A DNA stretch of 64,000 nucleotides from Hydrogenophaga sp. 2FB (GTDB lineage Bacteria; Pseudomonadota; Gammaproteobacteria; Burkholderiales; Burkholderiaceae_C): NCBI RefSeq assembly GCF_005503365.1, contig NZ_SCML01000002.1, positions 148,390-212,389 on the forward strand, given 5' to 3'. The notes below the pieces were generated by a model. The model did not search any database, had not been told where the DNA came from, and was given only the letters and a program-made list of their open reading frames with translations. Shown in pieces: positions 43,268 through 51,948 of the stretch (position 1 is its first letter; the number at the start of each line of letters is the position of its first letter). A program made the position numbers and the translations under genes.

Positions 43268-44158
43268 TTAGGCGCTGGCCAGCGCATACCGGCCGGGTCC
43301 TGTGCGCACGAAATCCGAGGATCGCTGCAGCGCCTGGCGAACCTTCTCCTTCCAGAAGGCGTTCTCGGTGGGCCGCCGGGTGGCCATGGCCTCATAGATC
43401 GATTTCAGATCGGCTTCGCCGCCCAGGGCAGCGAGGGTGGAGAGAACGACCTGCCGCCAGGTCCCACGCGGGTCGCGCGCCAGGGTGACAGCCTTGATGC
43501 AGCCCTTCTCCAACTCACGGATGTCCTGGGCTTCACGGTACAGAAGGAAGCCGAACAGGCGGCGGTGCTGCTCCTTGATGAACTTGGCGAAGATGAGGGG
43601 CAGCTTGATGCCGGGAAACAGGTTGCGCGGCAGCATCTGCTGATGGATGCTGAAATCGCGGCTGAGCACCTCGATACGGGAGCTGGTCTGGAAGACATAG
43701 CTCGGAAGGATCAAGCCAACCTGCCCTCCCTCATCGAGAAGGCCGGCCGCGCGCTCAACAAAGGCGCCCACCCACTCAGAAGAAAACGGCGGATTTCCGA
43801 CAATCGCATCCACCTTGCCGATCCGCTCCGCCGGCAGGCTCAGAAAATCACCGACAACGACCTCGCGGCCGGAGTTCTTCGCGGCGCGCGCTGCCATGTT
43901 CGGGTCGATCTCCACGCCGATGGCATCCACCTCTTGCGGGAAGGCAACCAAGAATGCGCCATCGCCACAGGATGGCTCAAGAACTCGATGGCCAGGGCGC
44001 AGCCAGCCGAACTCCTGCTCGACGATCGCCTCTGCCGCCCAGGCCGGCGTGAACCACTGGTGAAGATCCGGGTTGAGCGCCGTCGCGGCCGAGGTGGGCT
44101 CGGGTGCCACTAAAGTCGTGGCGAACAGGTCGCCCGGGAAGATGGGGTTCAGACTCAT
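43268..44158 (-). CDS. N6-adenine DNA methyltransferase
   Basis: 296 residues. SAM motif I EPSCGDGAFL (61-70), acidic IEIDP-like GVEIDP and catalytic NPPF (122-125), order and NPPF typical of gamma-class or free-standing N6-adenine methyltransferases. The last ~60 residues (LKSIYEAMATRRPTENAFW, then VRTGPGRYALA) look like a HARE-HTH-type DNA-binding winged helix. Coupled by ATGA overlap to 44155-44385, next to DUF262: could be the modification arm of a restriction-like set or an orphan enzyme. Confidence 0.88.
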   Translation of the reverse strand: MSLNPIFPGDLFATTLVAPEPTSAATALNPDLHQWFTPAWAAEAIVEQEFGWLRPGHRVLEPSCGDGAFLVAFPQEVDAIGVEIDPNMAARAAKNSGREVVVGDFLSLPAERIGKVDAIVGNPPFSSEWVGAFVERAAGLLDEGGQVGLILPSYVFQTSSRIEVLSRDFSIHQQMLPRNLFPGIKLPLIFAKFIKEQHRRLFGFLLYREAQDIRELEKGCIKAVTLARDPRGTWRQVVLSTLAALGGEADLKSIYEAMATRRPTENAFWKEKVRQALQRSSDFVRTGPGRYALASA

Positions 44159-44385
44159 GCGACTGAGCTCACAGTGGCGGCAGCTGTTGCAGCATGAGCC
44201 ACGACAAGGGCCATGGCTTCGAGTGCAGTTTTGCCTTCAGCGATGCGCAGATCGCCCATAAGGTCGCCCTTTTGGGCCGCGGCCATGGTTCGAAGGGCAT
44301 CACCCTCGAGAACGCCAGTGCGGTGCCAGTGGATGATTTCTGCGCACCGGTCAGCCAATGGAGGGAGTGCATCGAGGCTGCTCAT
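44155..44385 (-). CDS. small helical protein of unknown function
   Basis: 76 residues, helical, alanine-rich (DRCAEIIHWHRTGVLEGDAL). Overlaps by 4 nt both its upstream (DUF262) and downstream (methyltransferase) genes, so it is bound into the operon. No motif. Confidence 0.68.
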   Translation of the reverse strand: MSSLDALPPLADRCAEIIHWHRTGVLEGDALRTMAAAQKGDLMGDLRIAEGKTALEAMALVVAHAATAAATVSSVA

Positions 44386-44954
44386 GGACGGGGTCCTTTT
44401 CGAGTGTTCTGCGCCGTGGCCGGCGTCGAGTTCAGGTGTTCAAGATCAGCCTGCGTGTGCGGGATGCCGCCAAAGTTCAGGCGCTCATAAAGCGTTTTCA
44501 AGCGGGCTTCATCCGGGGTGTACTTGATCTCGTGGTACGGGAAGACCTGGCGCAGAAACCTGCGCTTGCGGGTGGCGTCATCGAGATCGGCGTACGACAC
44601 GCCATCGAAGATCGTCATGCCGCCGTGAACAAAATCGCGGATGGCGGACATTCGTTGCTGGCCATCAATGAGCCAGCCGGCCATCGGCTTGGGCTTGCCT
44701 TCGCTATCCCAGTCCAACTGGTGAAGCACGTAGGTGCCGGTGCCCAGCCCAAGGAAGATCCCCTCGATGAAGCGGCGCTTGCGGTCCACCTCCCAGACTT
44801 CAGGGCGCTGCCAAGGCGGCAAAACAAAGGCCAGCAGGCTTCGCTCTCGATCGTCGTTCGTACCCATAGGCTGTCCCAGGGCGAACTCCAGAATGGCTTC
44901 GTGCCTCATGCCACTCAAGATGGGCTCAGGGAGCGCAGATTTCGCCGTGATCAT
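44382..44954 (-). CDS. DUF262 (GmrS-like) domain protein
   Basis: 190 residues. LPPWQRPEVWEVDRKRRFIEGI (~46-67, shown in part) and LIDGQQRMSAI (~95-105) are the DUF262 ParB-like NTPase/nuclease signature (QRxYxW ... DGQQR), with LYERLNFGGIPH closing the domain. GmrSD and relatives restrict modified DNA, but need a DUF1524 HNH domain that is absent here, so this is a single-domain form. Confidence 0.8.
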   Translation of the reverse strand: MITAKSALPEPILSGMRHEAILEFALGQPMGTNDDRERSLLAFVLPPWQRPEVWEVDRKRRFIEGIFLGLGTGTYVLHQLDWDSEGKPKPMAGWLIDGQQRMSAIRDFVHGGMTIFDGVSYADLDDATRKRRFLRQVFPYHEIKYTPDEARLKTLYERLNFGGIPHTQADLEHLNSTPATAQNTRKGPRP

Positions 44955-45226
44955 GCCTGGTCCAGTTGAAGGGATGTAGCTCGTGCGGCGAGGGCGAGGT
45001 GCCGGGCATTGACACCACTGGCGCGCCAGTACGCCGCAATAGGGGGTTTTCGCTTTGCCCAGGCCTCATCGCCCTTCTTGTGGAACACGCGGCTCAGCGC
45101 GCGCAGCGCATTCTCAAGAGCGCGGCGAGATTCGGGTGTGAGGCGGGCGAACTCTTCTTGCACCTCGGGGATGGCGAGAAGGGGGTTGCGGACGTCGGGC
45201 TTGGATGAGCGTGGGGTTGAGTTCAT
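44951..45226 (-). CDS. small basic protein of unknown function, first in operon
   Basis: 91 residues, basic and helical (ESRRALENALRALSRVFHKKG). ATG 45226 has a good SD (CAGGAA). ATGA-type overlap with the DUF262 gene. No motif. Confidence 0.62.
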   Translation of the reverse strand: MNSTPRSSKPDVRNPLLAIPEVQEEFARLTPESRRALENALRALSRVFHKKGDEAWAKRKPPIAAYWRASGVNARHLALAARATSLQLDQA

Positions 45227-45245
45227 GTCGTATTCCTGTGAGTAC

Positions 45246-45274
45246 AAGATACCCAATGCAGGAGCTGTAAACAA
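45246..45274 (-). promoter_or_regulatory. family promoter for 45226-41963
   Basis: TTGTTT, 17-bp spacer, TATCTT (45251-45246) preceded by GGG; discriminator GTACTC then +1 A at 45239. ATTGGGTATCTTGTACTCA is identical to the transglycosylase promoter, but here an SD-containing 13-nt leader follows. Confidence 0.82.
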
Positions 45275-45322
45275 CTCATGACCCGGCTCGCCATCACTAC
45301 CGTTGTAACTGCCGTTTCAGCG

Positions 45323-45784
45323 TTATGGTCTAGGGGCTTTCGGGGCCAGCGCAGCGGCCGAGGATTCGCTGCTTGTGGTGATGGTCGGGACCGCAATGTT
45401 CTTTCCCAGGCAGTGCGAGGAGAGCGCACGAGCCGCGGCGATCAGCAGCGTGGGCCCGTGGCAAACCTGAAGCACATCGTCCTGGTGCCGCCAGATCTTC
45501 ACGCCGAGATCGAGGTCGGCTTTCTCGATGATGTAGCCGAGTTCGATGAGCTTGCTCAGGATGAAATGACCTTGAGCGGCATCACTTGAAGGCCGCCAGC
45601 GGCTGCCAGAGCCGCAGACTTCGATGCCGTCGACCACCTTGGCCGGACGAAAAAAGGGTTCATCCAGGCTGTCCGGGTCATAGTAGGCGGTGATCTGGAC
45701 ATCGGCCCATCCAAGTGCGATGGCCGTCGCCCAGTCAAGAGCGGGACCGGTCAATTCATTGGCAGGCAGTTCGATGCTGTTCAT
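45323..45784 (-). CDS. DUF2591/NinX-type phage protein
   Basis: 153 residues. ELTGPALDWATAIALG (~9-24), SRWRPSSDAAQGHFILSKL and GPTLLIAAARAL (~112-123) follow the DUF2591 pattern (LTGxALDWAVA, STDWAQGGPII, GPTPLIAAMR). Phage lambda-region NinX relatives have unknown function. Last gene of the 48801 operon; its start overlaps the cupin gene. Confidence 0.78.
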   Translation of the reverse strand: MNSIELPANELTGPALDWATAIALGWADVQITAYYDPDSLDEPFFRPAKVVDGIEVCGSGSRWRPSSDAAQGHFILSKLIELGYIIEKADLDLGVKIWRHQDDVLQVCHGPTLLIAAARALSSHCLGKNIAVPTITTSSESSAAALAPKAPRP

Positions 45785-46328
45785 GTGAGGCTTCGGGGAT
45801 AGTGAAAAAATCGGTGAGGTGCTGGTGGATGGAAACGCGAGAGCATGCCTGCGCGTCGAGGGCTGAAGCCCTCAGGGCATACCAAACCCCCTCGAATCGC
45901 TTTCGGAAGCCATCAGGGACCGCGTAGACGCCATCGGGGGCATCTAGGTAGCCCACGGGCGCCGCCACGTCGGCGTGACGCCGCAGGGTCCAGTTCTGTG
46001 ACCTGGTGCCGCCAGGAAGCGACCAGGTGAAGAACAGCGTCGTGCACCGGCCCTGCACCGCATCAATCCGATGCAGCTGACCGGCCCGGCGAAAAACGAT
46101 CGACCCAGCCTTCCTCTTCACCAGCTTGAGGGCCCCGTCTTGCCCAAGCACCCGCTCATCGTATCCACCGCGAAGCACCAGCGAGATGTAGTGGAAGGGG
46201 TGTGAGTGCAGGAAGGGGGTGCGATCAATGTCCAGGATCCTGTGCAGCCGAACCATTACCCTTCCAAGGCCACAAATGCGCCAGCGGTGTAGGTACCCCG
46301 GCAGATGCCCGTAAATCGTCAGGAGCAT
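45756..46328 (-). CDS. cupin-domain protein
   Basis: 190 residues. HSHPFHYISLVLRGGYDER (~37-55) is a cupin motif 1 with metal-binding histidines; RAGQLHRIDAV is the second strand histidine and SLPGG closes the barrel. Small cupins bind metals or small ligands; substrate unknown. ATG 46328 preferred. Overlaps both neighbours. Confidence 0.7.
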   Translation of the reverse strand: MLLTIYGHLPGYLHRWRICGLGRVMVRLHRILDIDRTPFLHSHPFHYISLVLRGGYDERVLGQDGALKLVKRKAGSIVFRRAGQLHRIDAVQGRCTTLFFTWSLPGGTRSQNWTLRRHADVAAPVGYLDAPDGVYAVPDGFRKRFEGVWYALRASALDAQACSRVSIHQHLTDFFTIPEASHEQHRTACQ

Positions 46329-46903
46329 GCTTGAGTCTCCTGAGCGCTCGCCTTCATGTCGTAGGCATCCCACATGCGGATGTTGGCCAGGCGAGCGATG
46401 TCCATCACCTGCTGAGGCAGGAGCTTCTCGGCATCACGGTTGGGCTTTGCGCGCCGGTACAGGCTGATGCCATATGGCGTGTCTCCAACCTGCTGCTCTG
46501 ACACCAGCAGAATGCCACTTGCCTCCGAGGGTAGCGAACCCTCAAGTTCTGGCCGCCAGATGTCTCGGGGCATCACGTAGTAGTGCTTCCAGACCTTGGG
46601 TGGCCACGTCAGCTTTTTGTCTGGGGTATCGACTGCCCCCATGGTCCCGTCAGGCCGGAGCGCCCAGTCCTTGGGGCTGGTCTTCCACCACTTGTCCTTC
46701 TTCGCGTCCGCCTTGAGGTCAGACCGGCTGATCTTGACCTCGAGGTCGATGATCCTCAGGTCCATGGTGACCACCAGGGCATCGCATTCGTTGCCAGTCC
46801 AGCGGCACCGGTCAACCATGACCAGGGCATTCCTGTTGAAGGTTTGACGGGCGACCGAGCGGACAATCTGGCCTTCGCTCCAATTCGTAGAATGTGCTGT
46901 CAC
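46319..46903 (-). CDS. MmcB-like PD-(D/E)xK nuclease-fold protein
   Basis: 194 residues. CDALVV (~36-41) and IIDLEVKIS (~49-57) supply the D-x(n)-E-x-K metal site; KDKWWKTSPKDW follows as in MmcB-type DNA-repair nucleases. GTG 46903 has GGAG six bases upstream and lies 14 bp after the AAA ATPase stop; an upstream long frame exists but is arginine-rich and atypical. Likely a DNA end or damage nuclease. Confidence 0.72.
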   Translation of the reverse strand: MTAHSTNWSEGQIVRSVARQTFNRNALVMVDRCRWTGNECDALVVTMDLRIIDLEVKISRSDLKADAKKDKWWKTSPKDWALRPDGTMGAVDTPDKKLTWPPKVWKHYYVMPRDIWRPELEGSLPSEASGILLVSEQQVGDTPYGISLYRRAKPNRDAEKLLPQQVMDIARLANIRMWDAYDMKASAQETQACS

Positions 46904-46916
46904 TCGATGCTCCCGA

Positions 46917-48551
46917 TCACGCCGCCTTCGCCTCGGGTGCGCTGATCGAGATGGCACGGAACATGGCGCACTGCCGGAATACGCCGATGTCGAGAGCTGT
47001 CTTTTTCGCAAGGGACACGCGCAACGCAAGGCGCAGAAGCATCTTGATGTCGCGAGGGCGGATGGCCGGAAACGTCTCGATCAGCTCCGCGATCAGTTCT
47101 GGCTTGAGGCCGGCGTCGAAATGCTTGGACATGACGCGCCAGATTTCGCCGGCGAGCTCTTTGCTTGGGGCCTCGTACTTGATGATGGCCGCACATCGAT
47201 TGATGAATGCATCATCAATTTCCGTCGAGTTCGTGGTCATGAAGAGCAAGCCCTCGAAGTATTCGAGGGTTCGCAGGAACTCAGCCACGATGGCACGCTG
47301 CTCAATGTCGCTGCCGCGGGTTGCGACGTAGACATCGCACTCATCGATTAGCGTCGTGGCACTCCATCGGCGCGCCCTGGCAAAGATCTCCTGCAGGCTG
47401 CGCTGGATTTCTTGCGGCGTGGTGCCCAATGTTCCAGAGTGCACGGCGTACAGCGGGGACTCGATCAGCTCTGCGTACACCTCGGCGGTCAGCGTTTTCC
47501 CAACGCCAGGCTCTCCCGTGCACAGGATCACATTCCCGGCACTCTTGCCCTCAACGAAGTCACCGACGAAGGCATCGATGTCCGTGGTCATCACGTCGAG
47601 CAGATCGCGGTGGGTGTCCGGCAGAACGAGCTTGTCGCGCAAGTTCTTGTCGTAGACGTAGGGCTCCATGTTGTCAGCGTGGACCCACATGAAGTCATGG
47701 CTTTTCAGGTCGAAAACACGAACAACAGCGTGCTCGGGGATGCTGCCGATCCCATTGAAAGACTCGACGTCATCGAGAAACGGCGATTCGATGCTCGCGT
47801 GAAGAGCGCCGTACAGATCGTCGGAGAGATCGTGGATGACCCGTCGACCGTTGATGGAGTCCCCTTTGTTGCGTCCATCGTACCGATCAAATGCAAAGGC
47901 CTTGCCCTTGGTTCGGAACTGCTTGGCGAAGCCTGGACGAACCAGATCGCCGAAGCGGGTCATGGATTCCTGATACTCATTCTTGAGCTCTTCGGTTTCC
48001 TTGTACAGACCGGCGGCCGCAAGAATGTCAGGAAGACGTCTCCTCACCACGCTGGCCGGGAAGAAGGAAAAGCTCCGGCCGCGAGCGCCGACACCCGCTT
48101 CGTTGCGTGAAGAGTCCTGGCCATAGGCCATGGTCGAAATCAGCACGCGCGGGTTCTTTTCTCGGCGATATTCGCTCTCGTTGAAAGTGACCGACACAAT
48201 CAACTCTGGCAGCATCGATCCGTCTTCGCCCTCGACATAGATCCAGCCGTCGATCAAGGCCGACTGGAGGTAGGAGATGAGTGCGGAATGGAAGGCGGAA
48301 AAGTTCGGGATCGGGTGCCTGAAGTCTCCCGTGCGCGCAGAGACGATTACCGCTACCGCGCGCGCAAGCTTGTTGTCCTTGGATTCATCGGATGCCAGTG
48401 CGAGGTCTGCCAGGACGTCATCAGTCAGATCTGACGCGGGAATCACCACCTCACGATCCGAGTCCTGAAAGCGATCGAGGCGTTCACGATGCTCTTTGAG
48501 GGCCTCGGACTTGGTGATCCTGAGGGTTTTGGCAGATACGATGAGGCTCAC
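46917..48551 (-). CDS. AAA+ ATPase with long N-terminal domain
   Basis: 544 residues. Walker A GEPGVGKT (~345), Walker B TLIDECD (~402), sensor MTTNSTE and an arginine-finger-like NRCAAI. The first ~300 residues have no motif I know, with a beta-rich middle (PELIVSVTFNESEYRREKNP). AAA+ of this type remodel proteins or nucleoprotein complexes. GTG 48551 has AGGA seven bases upstream. Followed directly by the MmcB-like gene, suggesting an ATPase-nuclease pair. Confidence 0.88.
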   Translation of the reverse strand: MSLIVSAKTLRITKSEALKEHRERLDRFQDSDREVVIPASDLTDDVLADLALASDESKDNKLARAVAVIVSARTGDFRHPIPNFSAFHSALISYLQSALIDGWIYVEGEDGSMLPELIVSVTFNESEYRREKNPRVLISTMAYGQDSSRNEAGVGARGRSFSFFPASVVRRRLPDILAAAGLYKETEELKNEYQESMTRFGDLVRPGFAKQFRTKGKAFAFDRYDGRNKGDSINGRRVIHDLSDDLYGALHASIESPFLDDVESFNGIGSIPEHAVVRVFDLKSHDFMWVHADNMEPYVYDKNLRDKLVLPDTHRDLLDVMTTDIDAFVGDFVEGKSAGNVILCTGEPGVGKTLTAEVYAELIESPLYAVHSGTLGTTPQEIQRSLQEIFARARRWSATTLIDECDVYVATRGSDIEQRAIVAEFLRTLEYFEGLLFMTTNSTEIDDAFINRCAAIIKYEAPSKELAGEIWRVMSKHFDAGLKPELIAELIETFPAIRPRDIKMLLRLALRVSLAKKTALDIGVFRQCAMFRAISISAPEAKAA

Positions 48552-48591
48552 GAGGCATTCCTGTTCTGTGGTGTTCGATCTGGCTTGGTGA

Positions 48592-48801
48592 TTACGCCTG
48601 GGCCACAGCTGCCGCCGGCGCCCGGCGAATCAGGTAGACGCCACCACAAGGGCTCTCCACCTTCATGCCACGGCGTCGTGCGGCCTCAACGCTCGCCGGC
48701 ATGAACGGCTTGTAGCGTCCGGTTTCGACTCGGATGTGATCGCGATCGGCCGGCAAATTGGCAAGAAGTTCTTCAATGTGCGTGATGGTCAGATGGGCCA
48801 T
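48592..48801 (-). CDS. small protein of unknown function, first in operon
   Basis: 69 residues (MAHLTITHIEELLANLPADRD), alpha/beta, basic. Could be a small nucleic-acid-binding or anti-type protein. Directly upstream of the AAA+ ATPase. Confidence 0.6.
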   Translation of the reverse strand: MAHLTITHIEELLANLPADRDHIRVETGRYKPFMPASVEAARRRGMKVESPCGGVYLIRRAPAAAVAQA

Positions 48802-48836
48802 GGTGTGTCCTTAAACGGTATATCTCTTACACATAA

Positions 48837-48865
48837 AAGATACCCGATCAAGGACTTCAAAACCA
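48837..48865 (-). promoter_or_regulatory. family promoter for 48801-45323
   Basis: TGGTTT, 17-bp spacer, TATCTT (48842-48837) preceded by GGG. GTCGAGTGGTTTT upstream is identical to the DndC-like gene promoter. A second GAGATATACC lies in the leader. Confidence 0.75.
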
Positions 48866-48875
48866 CTCGACCCCT

Positions 48876-49304
48876 CTATCGCATTCGAGGTGAGCGTGCG
48901 CGGGGAACATCGACCACTGGATCGGCAACCAGATCGTCTCCATTGCCGTCGACGTCTGCATCCACATCGTCACCCTCGACCGGAATTTCGCTGGGACGCG
49001 CCAGATCGGCCCAGGTGGCGGGCACGGGATCAACGGCGCCCTCCAATGCGTTGTCGCGGTCATAGATCCGGACCTCGACACCTTGATCGGCGATGTAGTC
49101 GGCGACCCCTCCGGAGACCGTGATCAACACCCGTGGAGCGGCTGCAACCTGGGTGGAGCTCGCCCCAGCCGCCATGGCGCCGGTCAGTTGGCTGAACGCT
49201 GCGGCCGCGGCGGGGATGCTGGCGCATGCCGCCCGGATCTGGGCGAGGGAAATTCGCTGGCCGTCCGGCAAGTGTGCGATGTCGTTGGTGATGCTGAGGT
49301 TCAT
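48876..49304 (-). CDS. protein of unknown function
   Basis: 142 residues from ATG 49304 (MNLSITNDIAH). ISLAQIRAACASIPAAAAAF helical, a beta segment VLITVSGGVADYIADQG, then an acidic aspartate/glycine-rich stretch (EGDDVDADVDGNGDDL) and a basic end. No motif recognised. Confidence 0.6.
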   Translation of the reverse strand: MNLSITNDIAHLPDGQRISLAQIRAACASIPAAAAAFSQLTGAMAAGASSTQVAAAPRVLITVSGGVADYIADQGVEVRIYDRDNALEGAVDPVPATWADLARPSEIPVEGDDVDADVDGNGDDLVADPVVDVPRARSPRMR

Positions 49305-49336
49305 TCGTGGGACTTTCGAGCTGGGGGGAAGGTGTG

Positions 49337-49699
49337 TCAGAAAAGGGTGTGCTGGGCTTGGGCAGGCCTGGCGCAATCGAGCTTTCGCCCCGTGCGGTCT
49401 TCGTAGGCCGCGGCCGCCTCCTCGGGCGTGCAGAGGTTGCCGTGCTGCTTTCGATGCCAGTTCATGAGTGCCGCCTGCCGCAAGGTGATGGGGACTGCGC
49501 CCAGGCTGATGGCGCGCTTCTTCATGGACTGGCAGATGTCGTAGTGGCTGCCCGACGTCTTCTCGGGGCTTTGCCAGTGTCTGCGGGCCACACCAATGGC
49601 TTGAGCCATTTTGTGAAGCTCTTCGTCGGTGGATGCCAGCATGTGCGACATCTTCATGCCGCGAAAATCCGCCTGCATGTCGTCAACGTATACGGTCAT
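49337..49699 (-). CDS. DUF4031-family protein
   Basis: 120 residues. TVYVDDM, MSHMLA, DEELHKMAQAIGVARRHWQ and HYDIC are the DUF4031 pattern (TVYVDD, CHMLAD, ELHAMADRIGVARRWFQ, HYDI). Common on phages and plasmids; function unknown. Confidence 0.82.
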   Translation of the reverse strand: MTVYVDDMQADFRGMKMSHMLASTDEELHKMAQAIGVARRHWQSPEKTSGSHYDICQSMKKRAISLGAVPITLRQAALMNWHRKQHGNLCTPEEAAAAYEDRTGRKLDCARPAQAQHTLF

Positions 49700-49708
49700 G
49701 ACGGGCTC

Positions 49709-50026
49709 TCAGAATGGGCAGTCCGCCAGTTCGCCCAATTCGGCCTCGACGCGGATGGCCAGGGCCGGCTTTCGCCGCTCCGTTGAAAACGTCGCGTCCA
49801 ACATCAACTCGATGGCGATTTCATGCAAGACTTCGTGCGACTCGCCGCGGCGTGCTGCTTCGTGGTACACAGACGCTTGACTCTTGTGGCAGTACCGTGA
49901 GCACGGCCGATGAGCATACGGATACCCGCCACATCCGCATTTGCGGTGGCCACTGGATTTGAGGTGCTGGGTGAAAAGACCGTAGTCCTTGCGACGGGTG
50001 CGGCAATCCGGGCATCTGAACATCAT
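49709..50026 (-). CDS. zinc-ribbon-like protein
   Basis: 105 residues. CPDC (~4-7), CGCGG and CSRYCHKS make two or more metal-binding pairs; the remainder is helical. Small zinc proteins often bind nucleic acid. GGAG precedes ATG 50026 or 50023. Confidence 0.65.
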   Translation of the reverse strand: MMFRCPDCRTRRKDYGLFTQHLKSSGHRKCGCGGYPYAHRPCSRYCHKSQASVYHEAARRGESHEVLHEIAIELMLDATFSTERRKPALAIRVEAELGELADCPF

Positions 50027-50072
50027 CTCTACGCTCCAAAATGGACGCCGCAAGCGTGCTGGCGATGCGTAA

Positions 50073-50101
50073 AGGATATCCTAAACACCTATTTCAGCAA
50101 A
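50073..50101 (-). promoter_or_regulatory. family promoter for 50026-48876
   Basis: TTTGCT, 17-bp spacer, TATCCT (50078-50073) in GGATATCC; discriminator TTACGC then +1 A at 50066. Confidence 0.75.
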
Positions 50102-50143
50102 CTCACCGGGTTTCCGCCCATCCACGCCCACCGTAAATGGGAC

Positions 50144-50731
50144 TCAAGACTTGCCAGATGGATTCATGCGAGCCGCCGCTGGCGTGCTGGCCGAACGCAT
50201 TTGAAATGAGTTTTTAGACCTCTGGAACACCCGTTCAAACTCGGCCCTGCTGAGCTGGCTGAGTTGGAAAACGTTCATCTCGACCAACTCTCGAAAAATG
50301 GTCATTTCCTCGGGTGTCGGTGTCTGGTGAAGCCAGTCGCCCGTGATGCTGCAGCGATCGAAGAGTCCTTCAATCGCCGTGGACGCTGCCTTGAACACAT
50401 GGCCGAGGCCCTTGACAATGCCAATGAGCTCAATTTGAGAGGACACCACACAAGCAAAGCGCAGATCGTGCAGGCTCTGCTCAGATAAAGCTGGATCGCC
50501 CAAGCCAGCAAGAGCACGGTCGAGAATGAGTTGGAAAGAGGTGATCGTGGACTCAGGAATTCTTGAGGCCCTTCCGACAGCAATGCCCATGGTGGGAACA
50601 AGCTGTTCTGACTTGGTGGTCCTACTGGCGCCAGCGAGATTTAACGCCGAGGCAGGGTGCACGCCTCGCGGGAGATGCCTTCTGGGCATCGAGGTCAAGA
50701 GTCGCGCGGCACGCGAACGATTTTTTGACAT
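50144..50731 (-). CDS. helical protein of unknown function
   Basis: 195 residues. Basic N-terminus (MSKNRSRAARLLTSMPRRH) then largely helical with CVVSSQIELIGIVKGLGHVF. No motif. Last gene of the transglycosylase operon. Confidence 0.6.
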   Translation of the reverse strand: MSKNRSRAARLLTSMPRRHLPRGVHPASALNLAGASRTTKSEQLVPTMGIAVGRASRIPESTITSFQLILDRALAGLGDPALSEQSLHDLRFACVVSSQIELIGIVKGLGHVFKAASTAIEGLFDRCSITGDWLHQTPTPEEMTIFRELVEMNVFQLSQLSRAEFERVFQRSKNSFQMRSASTPAAARMNPSGKS

Positions 50732-50740
50732 GGCCGTGGA

Positions 50741-51253
50741 TCAGGGCTGCAACGAAGAGTCGATGGCGGCACGATTAGATGATCGCTTGGCCGGGTGTAC
50801 AGGCGTCACATGCAAGGCAATGTGGTGCACGCGTTGTGCTGCGATGCGGCCCATCGAAACGGTGTTGAAACCCTCGGAGCTCCAGCCTTGCTGCCACTCG
50901 TAGATTCCAGAGGCGACGCTGCCGTTGTCCAGCGCAAGCCAGAAAACCTGATCAGCCAATGTCCCGTCGCCGCGAGGCTTCGCCGATTTTGCCAGCTGCG
51001 CTTCGACGCCAGGTTTGTAAGGCACCCAGGAAATCTCAGCCTCTTCAAGCTGAAGCTTGGTGCTCGCCAACTCCGACCTCAATGACTGAATCGTCTCCAT
51101 GGGAATCTCGTCGAGTCCAAAATTGGCCTGGATTTCAGGCAGCATCGACCCATCAAAGCGCCCAGCGGCCAGCGCCTCAAGGCACTCAACGGCACGCGAC
51201 TTGCTGATTTCGAACTCTTGCAGAGCCGAGAGAATTTGGTGAATGCCGCTCAT
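50741..51253 (-). CDS. protein of unknown function
   Basis: 170 residues. Helical N-terminal part with leucine/glutamate heptads (IQSLRSELASTKLQLEEAEI) and a beta-rich C-terminal domain (QVFWLALDNGSVASGIYEW). No motif recognised. Confidence 0.62.
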   Translation of the reverse strand: MSGIHQILSALQEFEISKSRAVECLEALAAGRFDGSMLPEIQANFGLDEIPMETIQSLRSELASTKLQLEEAEISWVPYKPGVEAQLAKSAKPRGDGTLADQVFWLALDNGSVASGIYEWQQGWSSEGFNTVSMGRIAAQRVHHIALHVTPVHPAKRSSNRAAIDSSLQP

Positions 51254-51285
51254 GGCATGGCTCCCTTCGTGTTGCTTGAAGTCGG

Positions 51286-51942
51286 TCAGTGCAGCGCCTG
51301 CTCCAGGCGGCCGAGCTTGGTCAGAACGCCATTGGCGTAACGTTTCTCGGGATCGGCGCGGTTTCCGTTGTAGCGCTGAAGAGCCGCCGGCAGATCACCG
51401 CGATCGCGCTGCAGATACTCCTTGAGGATCCAAGCACCAACACGCACATTTTCTTCGACTGAAGTGATGCGCACATTGCCCTGTTCGTCGCGCGGCATCT
51501 TCTCAAGATGCCATCGGCCGGCGACCTGCATGGGCCCATGTGCGGCCAGCGGGTTGATGGCGTTCTGGCCATCCTTGTCACGCAACCAGGCGTGGGCATT
51601 CCCAAAGTTGCGGAAGGAAGATTCCTGGGCGATGACGGCTAACACGAGCAGCGGGTCCAGAGAGTGCTCGGCTGCGGCCTTGAACGATTTGCGCACAAGG
51701 TTCGCTGACTGGTCCAAGGGGATGCGCCAATCCTCGGAAATGAGGCCTGCGAGGCTGTAGACCAGGTTCTCATTCAACTGGGCGGCAGCGACAGGGCCGG
51801 TGACCTCGGCGCGCTTTGAGGTGGCACCCGAATTCTGCTCAGACGCAGGGGAAACGCCACCAGACGCAAACCAGGCAAGTGCCAGCGTAAACACGGCAAT
51901 GTGAAGCGCTGCTGCAGAGGAGATGCTCGTTCTCATTTTCAT
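51286..51942 (-). CDS. exported lytic transglycosylase, predicted leaderless
   Basis: 218 residues. Signal peptide ~8-28 (SSAAALHIAVFTLALAWFASG) with a short serine/threonine linker, then a SLT domain: catalytic Glu107 in VIAQESSF, GPMQV (136-140) and LQRYNGN (~196). Such enzymes cut peptidoglycan glycan strands, as in conjugation (VirB1-type) or cell-wall entry. Its promoter puts +1 A on the A of ATG 51942, so no leader or SD. Frame further upstream (to 52221) crosses that promoter and is rejected. Confidence 0.9.
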   Translation of the reverse strand: MKMRTSISSAAALHIAVFTLALAWFASGGVSPASEQNSGATSKRAEVTGPVAAAQLNENLVYSLAGLISEDWRIPLDQSANLVRKSFKAAAEHSLDPLLVLAVIAQESSFRNFGNAHAWLRDKDGQNAINPLAAHGPMQVAGRWHLEKMPRDEQGNVRITSVEENVRVGAWILKEYLQRDRGDLPAALQRYNGNRADPEKRYANGVLTKLGRLEQALH

Positions 51943-51948
51943 GAGTAC

